DNA of 52,302 nt from Gemmatimonadota bacterium (GTDB lineage Bacteria > Gemmatimonadota > Gemmatimonadetes > Gemmatimonadales > Gemmatimonadaceae): assembly GCA_016874035.1 (NCBI GenBank), contig VGVM01000013.1:1-52302 (forward strand), written 5' to 3'. Shown here one piece after another: positions 1 through 13,019 of this stretch. Under the pieces are notes generated by a model. The model ran no database searches, was not told the DNA's origin, and saw only the letters and a program-made list of their open reading frames with translations. Numbering within the stretch: the stretch's first letter is position 1; every line of letters begins with the position of its first letter. Position numbers and translations under genes: made by a program.

Positions 1-707
1 CGTTGGTCGTACACACCGAACGGTGGCGAGGCGTCCGGGCGCACCGACGTCAGCGTCGCGACGTCGAGGCGCACGCTCCACGCGAGCAGCAGGAGCGCCA
101 AGGACGCCAACACGCCCAGGTGACGACGGCAGTACGTCGAGACCTCGACGCCCGCGCGCGACACCCGAAGGCTCGGCGTGATCGCGTAGAGCGCGACAAC
201 CACGAGCGACACCGTGATCACGGCGCGCGCGGCCAACCGAAACACCTGCGCCTCAAACGGGAGCCAGGCAATCGGGTAGGCGAGATCGGTGTCCAGCAGG
301 AAGTCGCGTTCGTCGAAGGGCTCCGCGTAGCGGGCCAGCGCGAAGACGCTCCAGTCCACCGGCTGCGCAATCAACGCCACGCCGATCACGCCGGCCAGCA
401 CGACCACCGCCAGATGCAGCACCGCGGGCGAGACCGCCTCGCCGATCTCGATGTTGCCGAGCCGGCGCGGCAGCACGAGCGAGACGATCGAGCGGCGGAG
501 TGCAAGCAGGTTCAGGTACGCGAAACCCACCACCGTCACGCCGGCGACGCCGTACCAGGCGAGCGCGTGCGCCATCCGGGCGCGATACACCTCGCCGCCG
601 CCGATCGCGTCATACCATGCCCATTCCGCGTAGCCGCTGGCGGCCACGCGCCCGATGATGAGGAGCGCGGCGACCGACGCGACCAGCGCCCAGAACGGTC
701 GGCGCAT
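1..707 (-). CDS. UPF0182 family membrane protein (C-terminus cut by window edge)
   Basis: The minus-strand frame opens with ATG at 707 and runs off the window start with no stop, giving 235 visible residues. Hydrophobic segments lie near residues 5-22, 48-72, 95-115, 155-178 and 196-212. A spaced D..F..D..(Y)..LPF pattern at about 132-151 resembles UPF0182 (COG1615), large integral membrane proteins of unknown function with several N-terminal membrane helices and a big C-terminal soluble part, which would lie outside this window. The start codon shares one base with the TGA of the upstream sugar phosphomutase (TGATG), so the two are translationally coupled. The family call rests on the membrane pattern and this segment only. 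Confidence 0.72.
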   Translation of the reverse strand, partial: MRRPFWALVASVAALLIIGRVAASGYAEWAWYDAIGGGEVYRARMAHALAWYGVAGVTVVGFAYLNLLALRRSIVSLVLPRRLGNIEIGEAVSPAVLHLAVVVLAGVIGVALIAQPVDWSVFALARYAEPFDERDFLLDTDLAYPIAWLPFEAQVFRLAARAVITVSLVVVALYAITPSLRVSRAGVEVSTYCRRHLGVLASLALLLLAWSVRLDVATLTSVRPDASPPFGVYDQ

Positions 708-2137
708 CAACCCAGGCCGGCCAGCTCCGGAACGGCGACGCCCTGCGTCGCGAGCCACGACGCGAAGTCGTCGCGAATCTGGTGCAAGCGTTCCCGGCTT
801 CGCGCCTCAAACCTGAGCACAAGGATCGGTTGCGTGTTTGACGCGCGCACCAGGCCCCAACCATCGCCGTAGAGGACGCGTGCGCCGTCCACATCCACGA
901 CTTCACGCTGGCCCCGGAAGTGCGCGACCGCTTGCGTGACCACCTCGAACTTGCGCGCATCGTCGCAGTCCACGCGGATCTCCGGCGTGGACACGAAGGC
1001 CGGAACGTCCGCGAGCATCTCGGTTACCGACCGCCCGGCGCCGGCCGCGATCCGGCAGAGCCGTCCGGCGGCGTAGATCGCGTCGTCGTGACCCAGGAAG
1101 CCTTCGCTGAAGAACATGTGCCCCGACATTTCGCCCGCGACCGGCGCGCCAAGCTCCCGCATCTTCTCCTTGATCAGCGAATGCCCGGTCTTCCACATCA
1201 CCGGTGTGCCGCCGGCAGCCGTGATCGCGTCCGGCAGGGCCTGGGAACACTTCACGTCGAAGATGATCGGCTCGCGCTGGCCGCTGCGCTGCAGGACATC
1301 ACGCGCGTAGAGGAGCAGGAGGTAGTCGCCCCAGACGACCTGCCCCGCCCCGTCCACCAGGCCGATACGATCCGCGTCGCCGTCGAACCCGATCCCGAAG
1401 TCGCAACGCTCGCGCCGCACCGTGGCGATCAGGTCCTGGAGATTCTCGAGCACCGTCGGATCAGGATGGTGATTCGGAAACGTGCCATCCGAATCGCCGA
1501 ACAGCAGTGTCACGCCAACGCCGAGGCGCTTGAAGAATCGCTCGGCCACAAGCGCACCGGCGCCGTTCCCGCAGTCCACGGCGATTTGCAGCGGGCGCCC
1601 CCGAAACGTCGGCACCGGTCCGATCCGGGCCACGAGGTCATCCACGTAGGCGTCCAGCACCCCGCGCTTGACGAGCGCGCCTCCCGCCGGTCGCGCTGAC
1701 GCATGCGCCGGCGCGTCCGCCTCGGGGGCCTCGACGCGGCTGGCCAGTTCGAACAGGTGCTGCAACGCATCGCCGTGCAAGGACTGCCCGCCGACCGAGA
1801 TCTTCATCCCGTTGAACTCCGGCGGATTGTGCGAACCCGTGATCTGGATGCCGCAGCCGACCCTGAGGTGGTGCAAGGCCCAGTAGAGCGCAGGGGTTGG
1901 CACGACGCCGATGTCCGTCACATTGACGCCACCGGTGCGGAGTCCCCGGATCAGCGCGTCGCGAAGCCCACTGCCGCTGGGGCGATTATCGCGGCCGACC
2001 ACGACCTTCTTCGGCTCCCGGCGCTCCTCGAGCAGCGCGGCCATACCGCGACCGATCGCCTCGGCGCCGGCTTCGGTGAGGTCGCGAGCGACCACGCCGC
2101 GAATATCGTACTGACGAAAGATGCTCCGGGACAGCAT
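707..2137 (-). CDS. Phosphomannomutase/phosphoglucomutase (alpha-D-phosphohexomutase family)
   Basis: This cytoplasmic enzyme interconverts hexose 1- and 6-phosphates (mannose and/or glucose) and feeds nucleotide-sugar and polysaccharide synthesis. The 476 residues match the usual length of bacterial PMM/PGM. All four signature loops are visible: phosphoserine loop TGSHNPPEFNG with Ser102, magnesium loop DGDADR at 252-257, sugar-specificity loop GEMSGH at 335-340, and phosphate-binding RASNTQP at 431-437. The GEMSGH loop fits the dual-specificity AlgC/ManB type rather than GlmM. The gene lies 59 bases after nuoN and overlaps the UPF0182 gene by one base. I see no convincing promoter in the 59-base gap, so it may be co-transcribed with nuo. 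Mannose versus glucose preference cannot be decided here. Confidence 0.93.
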   Translation of the reverse strand: MLSRSIFRQYDIRGVVARDLTEAGAEAIGRGMAALLEERREPKKVVVGRDNRPSGSGLRDALIRGLRTGGVNVTDIGVVPTPALYWALHHLRVGCGIQITGSHNPPEFNGMKISVGGQSLHGDALQHLFELASRVEAPEADAPAHASARPAGGALVKRGVLDAYVDDLVARIGPVPTFRGRPLQIAVDCGNGAGALVAERFFKRLGVGVTLLFGDSDGTFPNHHPDPTVLENLQDLIATVRRERCDFGIGFDGDADRIGLVDGAGQVVWGDYLLLLYARDVLQRSGQREPIIFDVKCSQALPDAITAAGGTPVMWKTGHSLIKEKMRELGAPVAGEMSGHMFFSEGFLGHDDAIYAAGRLCRIAAGAGRSVTEMLADVPAFVSTPEIRVDCDDARKFEVVTQAVAHFRGQREVVDVDGARVLYGDGWGLVRASNTQPILVLRFEARSRERLHQIRDDFASWLATQGVAVPELAGLG

Positions 2138-2196
2138 GGGACCGAATATCGCGACGAGAGCGGCCGTTCTGCTACGCGCGCAGGCGGCCGAGGCCG

Positions 2197-3708
2197 CTAC
2201 GGAGCGTTCGTGGTAACCGCGGTCGGCCGGGCGCCCAGGGCGTTGTCCTTCGCCCAGGTCGCGAGCGTGTTCGGGAACAAGCCAAGCAGGAGGATCAGCG
2301 CGACGCTGCCAACCAGCACAGCCTGCGTGAGCGGATACACCGGCCCGGGCTCGTCAGCGTCCTCAGGACGCGGCTTCATGAACATCACGCGAACGACATG
2401 GAGGTAGTAGCCCGCGGACACCACCGACGTCAGCACAAGCACGATCGCCAGGGGCGTAAGCTCGCGCGGCGACGTGATGGCGGCCTGGAGCACGTACCAT
2501 TTCGCGAAGAAGCCAACCCCACCGAAGATCGGGAATCCCAGCAGGGCGAGCATGCAGATCGCAAAACCGACGGCGAGCCACGGGCGCGTGGTCCACAGGC
2601 CCTCGTAATCCCGGATCAGCGCGCCACGCGAGCCGGTGGGCGCCATCACGGACACGATGGCGAAGGCGCCGAAGGTCGCGAGCGTGTAGGCGATACCGTA
2701 AAACAGGAACGCGGCCGACCCGAGCCCAGTGCCCGCCGCGACGGCCACGAGCAGGTAACCACCGTGGACAATGCTGGAGTACGCGAGCATGCGCTTCACG
2801 TTCCGCTGGGCGAGCGCAATCGCATTGCCCGCCACCATCGTTACGGCGGCCAGCCACCAGATCGGCGTGAGCCAACTTCCGTCCAGCAGCGAGAACGCCT
2901 CGAGCCACGCGCGGAGGAACATCGCGAAGGCCGCGGCCTTCACCGCGGCCGCCATGTAGGCGGTGATCGGCGTTGGAGCGCCCTCGTACACGTCCGGCGC
3001 CCACATGTGGAACGGCACGGCGGCAATCTTGAACGCGAACCCGACCAGCAGCAGCCCGACGCCGACCAGCAGCATGCCGTGGCCCGCGAGCCCGAATGTG
3101 CCGATCCGCTCGCCGATCACGCCGAGGTGGGTCGAGCCCGTCGCCCCGTAGATCAGTGCGATGCCGTACAGCAGGAACCCCGTGGAAAACGCGCCGAGGA
3201 GGAAGTACTTGAGGGCGCCCTCCGCCGACCGCGCGCTCGACCGATTGATGCCCGCGAGCACGTACACGGCGATCGACATCATCTCGACACCGAGGAAGAC
3301 GATCATCAGGTCGCGCGCCGCCGCCAGCACCATCATCCCCGCCGTCGCAAACAGCACCAGCACGTGCGACTCAGCCGCGACAATCCGGTCGCGCGGGTTG
3401 GCCTCGATCCCAAGCGCAATGGTCGCAGCGGCGCCGACGAGGAATACCAGGTTCACCGCCCACCGGAACCCATCAACGGCGATGATCCCGTGCACCGTGG
3501 TCGAGCTGGCATTCGTCGCGTACCACGACATGGTCGCGATCGTCGCCACCAGCACGCCCAGCGCCATCAGGCCGACGCGCCGCTGATGCCCGGCGCTCTC
3601 CGGCCGAAACGCCGCGACGAGCATCAAGACCATCGCGCCGACGATCAGCACGAGGTCCGGGCCGAGGGCCTGCAGCAGCCCGGTGGGCGTCGAAACGTCG
3701 AAGCTCAT
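2197..3708 (-). CDS. nuoN: NADH-quinone oxidoreductase subunit N
   Basis: NuoN is one of the three antiporter-like proton-pumping subunits of respiratory complex I in the cytoplasmic membrane. The 503-residue protein is almost all membrane helices. The channel residues of the family are visible: the glutamate in FLGVEMMS, the lysine in FKIAAVPFHMWAPDVYEG, and the lysine in NVKRMLAYSSI before a Ser/His stretch. It is the last of fourteen nuo genes and its ATG overlaps the nuoM stop by 4 bases. The C-terminus ends in a short polar tail (ARPTAVTTNAP). Identification is firm because of both sequence and operon position. Confidence 0.97.
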   Translation of the reverse strand: MSFDVSTPTGLLQALGPDLVLIVGAMVLMLVAAFRPESAGHQRRVGLMALGVLVATIATMSWYATNASSTTVHGIIAVDGFRWAVNLVFLVGAAATIALGIEANPRDRIVAAESHVLVLFATAGMMVLAAARDLMIVFLGVEMMSIAVYVLAGINRSSARSAEGALKYFLLGAFSTGFLLYGIALIYGATGSTHLGVIGERIGTFGLAGHGMLLVGVGLLLVGFAFKIAAVPFHMWAPDVYEGAPTPITAYMAAAVKAAAFAMFLRAWLEAFSLLDGSWLTPIWWLAAVTMVAGNAIALAQRNVKRMLAYSSIVHGGYLLVAVAAGTGLGSAAFLFYGIAYTLATFGAFAIVSVMAPTGSRGALIRDYEGLWTTRPWLAVGFAICMLALLGFPIFGGVGFFAKWYVLQAAITSPRELTPLAIVLVLTSVVSAGYYLHVVRVMFMKPRPEDADEPGPVYPLTQAVLVGSVALILLLGLFPNTLATWAKDNALGARPTAVTTNAP

Positions 3709-5282
3709 CGTCCCTGCCCCGCCACGGAACCGTCCGCTCCCATGCCGTGTACGCGTTCGATCACGCGGTTAGCCGCCGCCTGCGTCCGCTCGAGGACCGG
3801 CTTCGGGTAGAGGCCGAGCCAGAGGATCCCGGCGATGAACGGCACCAGCAAGCCGAGTTCGCGCGCATTGAGGTCCTTCAGCGCCTGATTCTCGGGCTTG
3901 CTCAGTGGATTGTAGATGATCCGCTGCAGCGCCCACAGGAGGTACACCGCCGCAAAGATGACGACCGTCGCGGCGATCACCGACGCGATCGGCTCCGTGC
4001 GGAACGCCCCGACCAGCACCAGGAACTCCCCGACGAACCCATTGGTCCCCGGCACGCCGATCGAACTGAGCGCGACGATCGTGAGCATCACGGCGAACAG
4101 CGGCATGACCTTCGCGATACCGCCAAAGTCCGCCAGCTGCCGTGTGTGCCGACGCTCGTAGATCATGCCGATCAGGAGGAAGAGCGCGCCCGTCGAGATC
4201 CCGTGGTTGATGTTGACCATCAGGGCGCCCTGCAGCGACTGCGTGGTGAACGCGAAGATGCCGAGCATCACGAAGCCCAGGTGGCTCACGGAGCTGTACG
4301 CGACGAGCTTCTTGAAATCGGGCTGCACCATGGACACCAGCGCGCCGTAGACGATTCCCACCACGGCGAGGATCACGATGGCGGAGCGGACCGCCGGGTT
4401 CGTGGCCGCGTCCGGAAACAGCGGGAGCGCGAATCGTACGAAGCCGAACGTGCCCATCTTCAGCATGATCGAGGCCAGCACCACGGAGCCGGCCGTGGGC
4501 GCCTCCACGTGCGCATCGGGCAGCCATGTGTGGAACGGCCACATCGGGACCTTCACGGCGAACGCGAGGAAGAAGGCGCCGAAGAGCCACAGCGACGCCA
4601 TTCCCGGATACGTCGCGCCACTCACGATGACGTCGTAGGCGAACACGGGACGCCCAAGGGGGTCGGCCGCCGTCAATCCGATATACAGGATCGCGACGAG
4701 CATGACGAGCGACCCCAGCATCGTAAACAGGAAGAACTTCAGGCTGGCGTACAAGCGGCGTTGGCCGCCCCACATACCGATGATCAGGTACATGGGCACG
4801 AGCATCAATTCCCAGAATACGTAGAACAGCGCCAGGTCCAGCGCCATGAAGACGCCGAGCATGCCGGTCGTGAGCACGAGCAGCATGGCGTAGAACAGGT
4901 GTGCGCGTTCCCGGATGCTGGTCCAGCTGCCCAGCACGGTGAGCGGCATCAGCAGCGTGGTCAGCAGGATCAGCATCGTCGCGATGCCATCCACGCCCAC
5001 GCGGTAGAAGATGCCCCACGCAGGAATCCACGGGACCGCGACGTAGCCCGACCAGAGCGGGCTGCTGTAGTCCACGGACCACCACAGCCCGAGCGACACA
5101 ACGGCTTCCGCGGTGAAGACGACCAGGGCCAGCTTGCGCGCCGCCGACGTGCGAGCCGTTTCGTCCGCGTGCCGCATCGCCGCACCCTGAGCCCACAGCG
5201 CGAGTGCGCCGAGCACCGGGAGGGCGAGCAGGACCGTCAGGATCCAGTTGTTGTAGCTGATTGACGCGAGCAGTCCGTGCAT
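3705..5282 (-). CDS. nuoM: NADH-quinone oxidoreductase subunit M
   Basis: NuoM is the middle antiporter-like subunit of complex I, 525 residues, all helical membrane protein. Family hallmarks are the glutamate in FYVFWELMLVPMYLIIG, the lysine and His-rich turn in KVPMWPFHTWLPDAHVEAPT, and KKLVAYSSVSHLGFVMLG. The start ATG lies 3 bases after the nuoL TAG and the end overlaps nuoN by 4 bases, so translation is coupled. The C-terminal tail carries a short soluble stretch (ERVHGMGADGSVAGQGR). Nothing appears broken. Confidence 0.97.
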   Translation of the reverse strand: MHGLLASISYNNWILTVLLALPVLGALALWAQGAAMRHADETARTSAARKLALVVFTAEAVVSLGLWWSVDYSSPLWSGYVAVPWIPAWGIFYRVGVDGIATMLILLTTLLMPLTVLGSWTSIRERAHLFYAMLLVLTTGMLGVFMALDLALFYVFWELMLVPMYLIIGMWGGQRRLYASLKFFLFTMLGSLVMLVAILYIGLTAADPLGRPVFAYDVIVSGATYPGMASLWLFGAFFLAFAVKVPMWPFHTWLPDAHVEAPTAGSVVLASIMLKMGTFGFVRFALPLFPDAATNPAVRSAIVILAVVGIVYGALVSMVQPDFKKLVAYSSVSHLGFVMLGIFAFTTQSLQGALMVNINHGISTGALFLLIGMIYERRHTRQLADFGGIAKVMPLFAVMLTIVALSSIGVPGTNGFVGEFLVLVGAFRTEPIASVIAATVVIFAAVYLLWALQRIIYNPLSKPENQALKDLNARELGLLVPFIAGILWLGLYPKPVLERTQAAANRVIERVHGMGADGSVAGQGR

Positions 5283-5285
5283 CGC

Positions 5286-7502
<2,217 letters not shown>

Positions 7503-7506
7503 GCGG

Positions 7507-7800
7507 TCAGCCCCTGAGCAGGTTGATGTCCTGCAGGTTGACCGACTTCTTGTGCCGGAAGATGGCGATGATGATCGCGAGGCCGACCGCGGCTTCCGCG
7601 GCGGCCACCGTCATCACGAAGATCACGAACACCTGCCCCGTCGCACCATACAGCTTCGACAGCGCGACAAACGACAGGTTCACCGCATTGAGCATCAGCT
7701 CGACGCACATGAACACGATGATCGCGTTCCGGCGCGTCAACACGCCGATCACGCCGATCGTGAAGAGGGCCGCGGAAAGCGTCAGCGATTCAACGAGCAT
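7507..7800 (-). CDS. nuoK: NADH-quinone oxidoreductase subunit K
   Basis: NuoK is a three-helix membrane subunit at the junction of the complex I arms. It is 97 residues, close to the usual 100. The two conserved membrane glutamates are present in [12 protein letters not shown] and in [11 protein letters not shown], which in the family form part of the fourth proton path. It starts 3 bases after the nuoJ stop and ends 4 bases before nuoL. Start codon is ATG. Confidence 0.97.
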   Translation of the reverse strand: MLVESLTLSAALFTIGVIGVLTRRNAIIVFMCVELMLNAVNLSFVALSKLYGATGQVFVIFVMTVAAAEAAVGLAIIIAIFRHKKSVNLQDINLLRG

Positions 7801-7803
7801 GGT

Positions 7804-8355
7804 TCAGGCGCTCCGCTTCTTGGCGAGGACCACGGCACCCACGATCGCCACCAGCAGCAGCACGCTCGTCAACTCGAAGGCAAGCAGGTACTCGTTGAAC
7901 AGCGGCGCCGCCACCGGGCCGATGATGCCACCCGGCTGGTCCACGGCCGGCAACGCCGCCCCCACGGGCAACACCAGCTCGGGCGTGAGCGCGTTGCGCG
8001 ACAGCGCGAGCAACTGCGCCACCAGTCCCAGCCCAACGAACCCCGCCGCGATCCGGCCGAACCGGCCACGCATGTCGCCAAGCTCGGACGGGTGCCCGAG
8101 ATTGAGCAACATGACGACGAACAGGAACACCACCATGATCGCGCCGGCGTACACCAGGACCTGCATCATGCCGATGAACTCCGCGCCGATCATGACGTAG
8201 AGCGCGGCCAGCGCGAACATCACGACGACGAGCCACATCGCGGCCGCCACCGGGCTCTTCCGCGTCACGAAAATGATCGCGCCCACCAGCGCCACCAGGC
8301 CGAACAGGTAGAAGTGGAACGTGAAGAAGAGCGGAAGGACTTCCTGGCCGATCAC
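7804..8355 (-). CDS. nuoJ: NADH-quinone oxidoreductase subunit J (GTG start)
   Basis: NuoJ is a five-helix membrane subunit of complex I. The open frame extends into nuoI, but the family-like N-terminus begins at VIGQEVLPLFFTFHFYL. I therefore place the start at GTG 8355, two bases after the nuoI TAG, with a strong purine-rich ribosome site (AGGGGGAA) just upstream inside nuoI. This gives 183 residues, in the usual range of 165-210. Core signatures are GAIIFVTRKSPVAAAMWLVV and MQVLVYAGAIMVVFLFVVMLLNL, the latter containing the pi-bulge helix of the family. The C-terminal half carries a variable loop and a last helix. Confidence 0.95.
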   Translation of the reverse strand: MIGQEVLPLFFTFHFYLFGLVALVGAIIFVTRKSPVAAAMWLVVVMFALAALYVMIGAEFIGMMQVLVYAGAIMVVFLFVVMLLNLGHPSELGDMRGRFGRIAAGFVGLGLVAQLLALSRNALTPELVLPVGAALPAVDQPGGIIGPVAAPLFNEYLLAFELTSVLLLVAIVGAVVLAKKRSA

Positions 8356-8357
8356 GA

Positions 8358-8855
8358 CTATTCCCCCTTCGGGTCGGCAGGGTCCCACATCTCGCACACC
8401 GCGTGCGACTGCGACGTCAGGCGTTCGAGGTCGTACACGAAGCGGTCGCGGCTGTACTCGGCGTTCTCGTAGTGCCGACCGACGTGGATCGCCTCTTCCG
8501 GGCACACTTCCTGGCAGTAGCCGCAGAAGATGCAGCGAAACTCGTCAATCTCGAAGACGAGCGGATAGCGATTCCCGTCCTCGTCCTCACCCGGCACCAG
8601 CTTGATGCAGTTGGCCGGGCACACGGTCGGGCAGAGTCCGCAGGCGACGCACTTCGCCTTTCCGTCTTCGGTCGTCAACATGCGGTGCGTCCCGCGCCAG
8701 CGCGGGGAGATGTCCCAACGCTCCTCAGGGTACTGCACGGTGACCTTGTGGGGGTCCACAAGGTGCTTGAAGGTCAGCGCGAGTCCCTTCACCGTCGCGC
8801 GCAGGTAGCTGACCTCGCCGACGGGACGCTCGAGCACCTTGACCTTGATCGTCAT
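8358..8855 (-). CDS. nuoI: NADH-quinone oxidoreductase subunit I (2 x 4Fe-4S)
   Basis: NuoI is the ferredoxin-like subunit that carries clusters N6a and N6b in the peripheral arm. I chose ATG 8855, which overlaps the nuoH TGA by 4 bases; the longer frame upstream is a shadow of nuoH. The protein has 165 residues. Two CxxCxxCxxxCP motifs are complete: Cys69, 72, 75, 79 and Cys108, 111, 114, 118. The conserved membrane-contact N-terminus (GLALTFKHLVDP, TVQYPEE) is also visible. Nothing is odd. Confidence 0.97.
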   Translation of the reverse strand: MTIKVKVLERPVGEVSYLRATVKGLALTFKHLVDPHKVTVQYPEERWDISPRWRGTHRMLTTEDGKAKCVACGLCPTVCPANCIKLVPGEDEDGNRYPLVFEIDEFRCIFCGYCQEVCPEEAIHVGRHYENAEYSRDRFVYDLERLTSQSHAVCEMWDPADPKGE

Positions 8856-10135
8856 GCGCCGGTTCCTCGGCCTGCCAGGTGGCTGCGGCCGGTCGCCATG
8901 GCGCGCAGGCGCTCGACGCGCGACCGGTCGAGACGTGAGTAGGCCGGGCTGATCAAGCGGCCCTTGTCGAGCACGAACAGGATACCGCCCATCAGCACCG
9001 CGTTGAGGGCGAACAGGATCGCGCCGAACATCGGGCCGCGGGCGATGCCCGCCATGTCGAGTGCCAGCACCGTCGCGGCAATCACGATCACGTACACGAG
9101 CGCCATCGGCAGCAGCACCTTCCAGCCGAGCGACATGAGCTGATCGTACCGGAAGCGCGGCAGCGTCCATCGGATCCAGATGTAGAACAGCACGAAGAGG
9201 ATCACCTTGGTCGCGAACGCGCCGAACGTAAGCAGCGCCTTGAGCACCGTGGCGTCACCGGTGTTGTCCCACTTCGTGAACGGGATGTCCCAGCCGCCAA
9301 AGAACAGCGTGGCCATCATGGCGCTCGCCGTGATCATGTTGGCGTATTCAGAGATCGGGAACATCGAGAACTTCATCGCGCTGTATTCCGTGTGGTAGCC
9401 GGCGATGAGCTCCGATTCCGCTTCGGGCAGGTCGAACGGCACGCGGTTGGTCTCCGCGAACGCGGCGATGAGGAAGATGAAAGCCGCGACGGAGAGCAGG
9501 AACGCATTCCAGCCCATCTGGGCCTGTTGCTGCACGACTTCGTTCAGCGACACGTTGCCGGCGAGCAGGAGCACGCAGACCGTACTCATCCCCATGGCGA
9601 TCTCGTAGCTGACCATCTGCGCGCTCGACCGAAGTCCGCCAAGCAACGCGTACTTGTTGTTCGACGCCCATCCCGCGAGCACGATCCCATACACACCCAG
9701 CGACGAGATGGCGAGCGTGAACAGGAAACCCACGGGAAGGTCTGCCACGACGAGGTCGATCCGTCCCCACAGCGTCGGCAGCGGCGCGCCGAACGGGATC
9801 ACCGCCCACGTCATCATGGCGGGCACGAACGCGATGCCCGGCGCGAGCACGAAGAGCGCCTTGCTGACGTACGACGGGTACGTCTCCTCCTTCATGATGT
9901 TCTTGATGCCGTCCGCGGCGACCTGGAGGATGCCCTGCGGTCCCACGCGGTTCGGACCGTGGCGATCCTGGATCCACGCCGACACGCGGCGCTCGGCGAA
10001 GGTCGAGTACGCGACGCCGACCATGTAGATCGTGAAAATCACGATCATCTTGATCACGGTCGCGATCAGGAAGACGCCGGTCGACGGCGGCAACTGCGGA
10101 TGCGGGAGCTGCAGGATCAGCGTCGGTTCGATCAT
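8852..10135 (-). CDS. nuoH: NADH-quinone oxidoreductase subunit H
   Basis: NuoH is the membrane subunit that forms the quinone-entry site and links the peripheral arm to the pumps. It is 427 residues with about eight helices. The quinone-pocket loop AERRVSAWIQDRHGPNRVG lies near residues 47-65, and the acidic loop FAETNRVPFDLPEAESEL with TEYSAM follows. The C-terminus has an extra hydrophilic tail ending in RSHLAGRGTGA. Its start overlaps the nuoG stop by 4 bases, and its stop overlaps the nuoI start by 4. Confidence 0.97.
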   Translation of the reverse strand: MIEPTLILQLPHPQLPPSTGVFLIATVIKMIVIFTIYMVGVAYSTFAERRVSAWIQDRHGPNRVGPQGILQVAADGIKNIMKEETYPSYVSKALFVLAPGIAFVPAMMTWAVIPFGAPLPTLWGRIDLVVADLPVGFLFTLAISSLGVYGIVLAGWASNNKYALLGGLRSSAQMVSYEIAMGMSTVCVLLLAGNVSLNEVVQQQAQMGWNAFLLSVAAFIFLIAAFAETNRVPFDLPEAESELIAGYHTEYSAMKFSMFPISEYANMITASAMMATLFFGGWDIPFTKWDNTGDATVLKALLTFGAFATKVILFVLFYIWIRWTLPRFRYDQLMSLGWKVLLPMALVYVIVIAATVLALDMAGIARGPMFGAILFALNAVLMGGILFVLDKGRLISPAYSRLDRSRVERLRAMATGRSHLAGRGTGA

Positions 10136-11678
10136 CGCCCCGCCCCCGCCGTGGCGCCGGCGGCGGCCGCGCCGCGGGTGCCCAGCTGGTCGAACGTCAT
10201 GCCGGCGAACGCGGCATGGGCCTTCGCCATCGCGGCAAACGCGTCGGCGGCCGTGAGGAAGTTCGCTTCACCCTTGAGCGCGATCAGGAGATCCGCCACC
10301 GCGCTCCAGGCCGGGCGGGCGTGCCCCGGGGCCGGCCGTGCCTGGAAGTAGCGTTGCACGTGCCCGCGCAGGTTGGTGACCGTGCCATCGTGCTCGGCGA
10401 TGTTCGCGATCGGCAGCACCGCCGCGGCCTTCACCCCCGCGGCAACCACCGTTCCGAGGTACACGACCCGCCCGGCTGCCGCGAGTGCGCCCGCGGGCAC
10501 CGATGCGGGGTCCACATCCACCAGCACCAGCGTGTCGCCGGCGCCCAGGCCACGGTACGGGTCATCCGCTCGAGACGCCCCGAGCAACTCGGCGCCATAC
10601 GCGTTGGCGGCGCGATCCGCGCGCAGGGCAAGGTCCTCGACGCCCGGCAGCAACGCTTCCGGGCCCTGCGGCACGGTGAACCGGACGCTTCCGCCAGTCT
10701 TCTTCGCCAGGACGCCGAGCAGGAAGAACGCCTCGTTGCCCAGCGACGCGTTCGCCACGATGTGTGCACGCTTGCCGTTGAGGGCGGACGCCGCCGCCGC
10801 GACCGCGGCATCCCAGTGACACTCGGTGCCCGCCGCCGTCGGCGCCAGGCAACGATCCTGGCGGTTCATCCAGCGGTAGTTGAGGCGGCCTTCGTCACAG
10901 ATGAAGAACGCGTTGACGTCGGGATTGCCGCGCGGCTTGATGCGCACGACGGCGTTGTCCCGCGTTTCCAGCGTGACGTTGCAACCCTGCGAGCACCCCG
11001 TGCAGATCGAGGGGGCGCGGTCGAGCTCCCACGCGCGCGCCTTGTTCAGGAAGTCCTTCGACAGCAATGCGCCCACCGGGCACAGGTCCACCACGTTCCC
11101 GGCCCAAGCCTGGGTCAGGTCCGCATCAGGCGCCTTGGCGATCACCGCCCGGTCACCACGCTCTGCCACGCACAGCGCCGACTCCTGCTGGACGTCGTCC
11201 ATGAACCGCACGCAGCGTGTGCACAGGATGCAGCGGTTCGGGACGTACAACACGTCCCCGCCGAAGTCTTCCACCGGATTGAACCGCTTCGGCTCGCGGT
11301 AGCGCGAGTCGGCGCGGCCTTCCTGGAACGTGTAGTCCTGCAGTTCGCATTCGCCGGACTGGTCGCAAATCGGGCAGTCGAGCGGATGATTGATCAGCAG
11401 CATCTCGAGCACGCCCTTGCGCGCTTCGAGCGACTTGTCGTCGTGGACGCGCACGACCTGACCTTCGGCCACGGTCGTCGCGCAGCTGGGCATGAGCTTC
11501 GGCGCCTTCTCAACATCCACCAGGCACATGCGGCAGACGCCGGCCACCGGCAGCCCCGGGTGATAGCAATAGTGGGGGATCAGCACGCCAGCGGCCTTGG
11601 CCGCCTCGAGGATCGACGTCCCGGCGGGCACGGACACCGGACGACCCTCGATCGTCAGGTTCACCATCGCCGGGGCCG

Positions 11679-11682
<4 letters not shown>
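10132..11682 (-). CDS. nuoG: NADH-quinone oxidoreductase subunit G, short form with N7 ligands
   Basis: NuoG carries the Fe-S clusters that pass electrons from NuoF/E towards NuoB. All N-terminal clusters are encoded: 2Fe-2S ligands Cys39, 50, 53, 67; N5 ligands His99, Cys103, 106, 112; N4 ligands Cys151, 154, 157, 201. A fourth set, Cys227, 230, 234 and 262 (CxxCxxxC, 27 residues, C), matches the N7 cluster found in bacterial but not mitochondrial forms. At 516 residues the protein is clearly shorter than the usual 680-900, so the molybdopterin-oxidoreductase-like domain is cut to about 250 residues with an Ala-rich end. The stop overlaps nuoH by 4 bases, so this is a natural end rather than a frameshift. 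An in-frame ATG at codon 6 is an alternative start. Confidence 0.95.

Positions 11683-13018
<1,336 letters not shown>

Positions 13019-13019
<1 letters not shown>

Noticed and set aside
28-872. Plus-strand frame opposite the UPF0182 gene and the end of the phosphomutase
   Set aside because: Basic, low-complexity translation; the minus strand gives membrane helices and a known family.
2184-2197. GC palindrome GCGGCCGAGGCCGC at the nuoN stop as a nuo terminator
   Set aside because: The stem is short with an impossible 2-base loop, and no T-run follows. It is probably a chance GC palindrome.
3747-5264. Long plus-strand frame of 505 codons opposite nuoM
   Set aside because: It is an antisense shadow of nuoM: Arg/His/Glu/Asp/Gln-rich with no recognisable domain, as expected where GC-rich third positions suppress stops. 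The same holds for the frames at 2398-3810, 6216-7358, 10216-11979 and 11766-13298.
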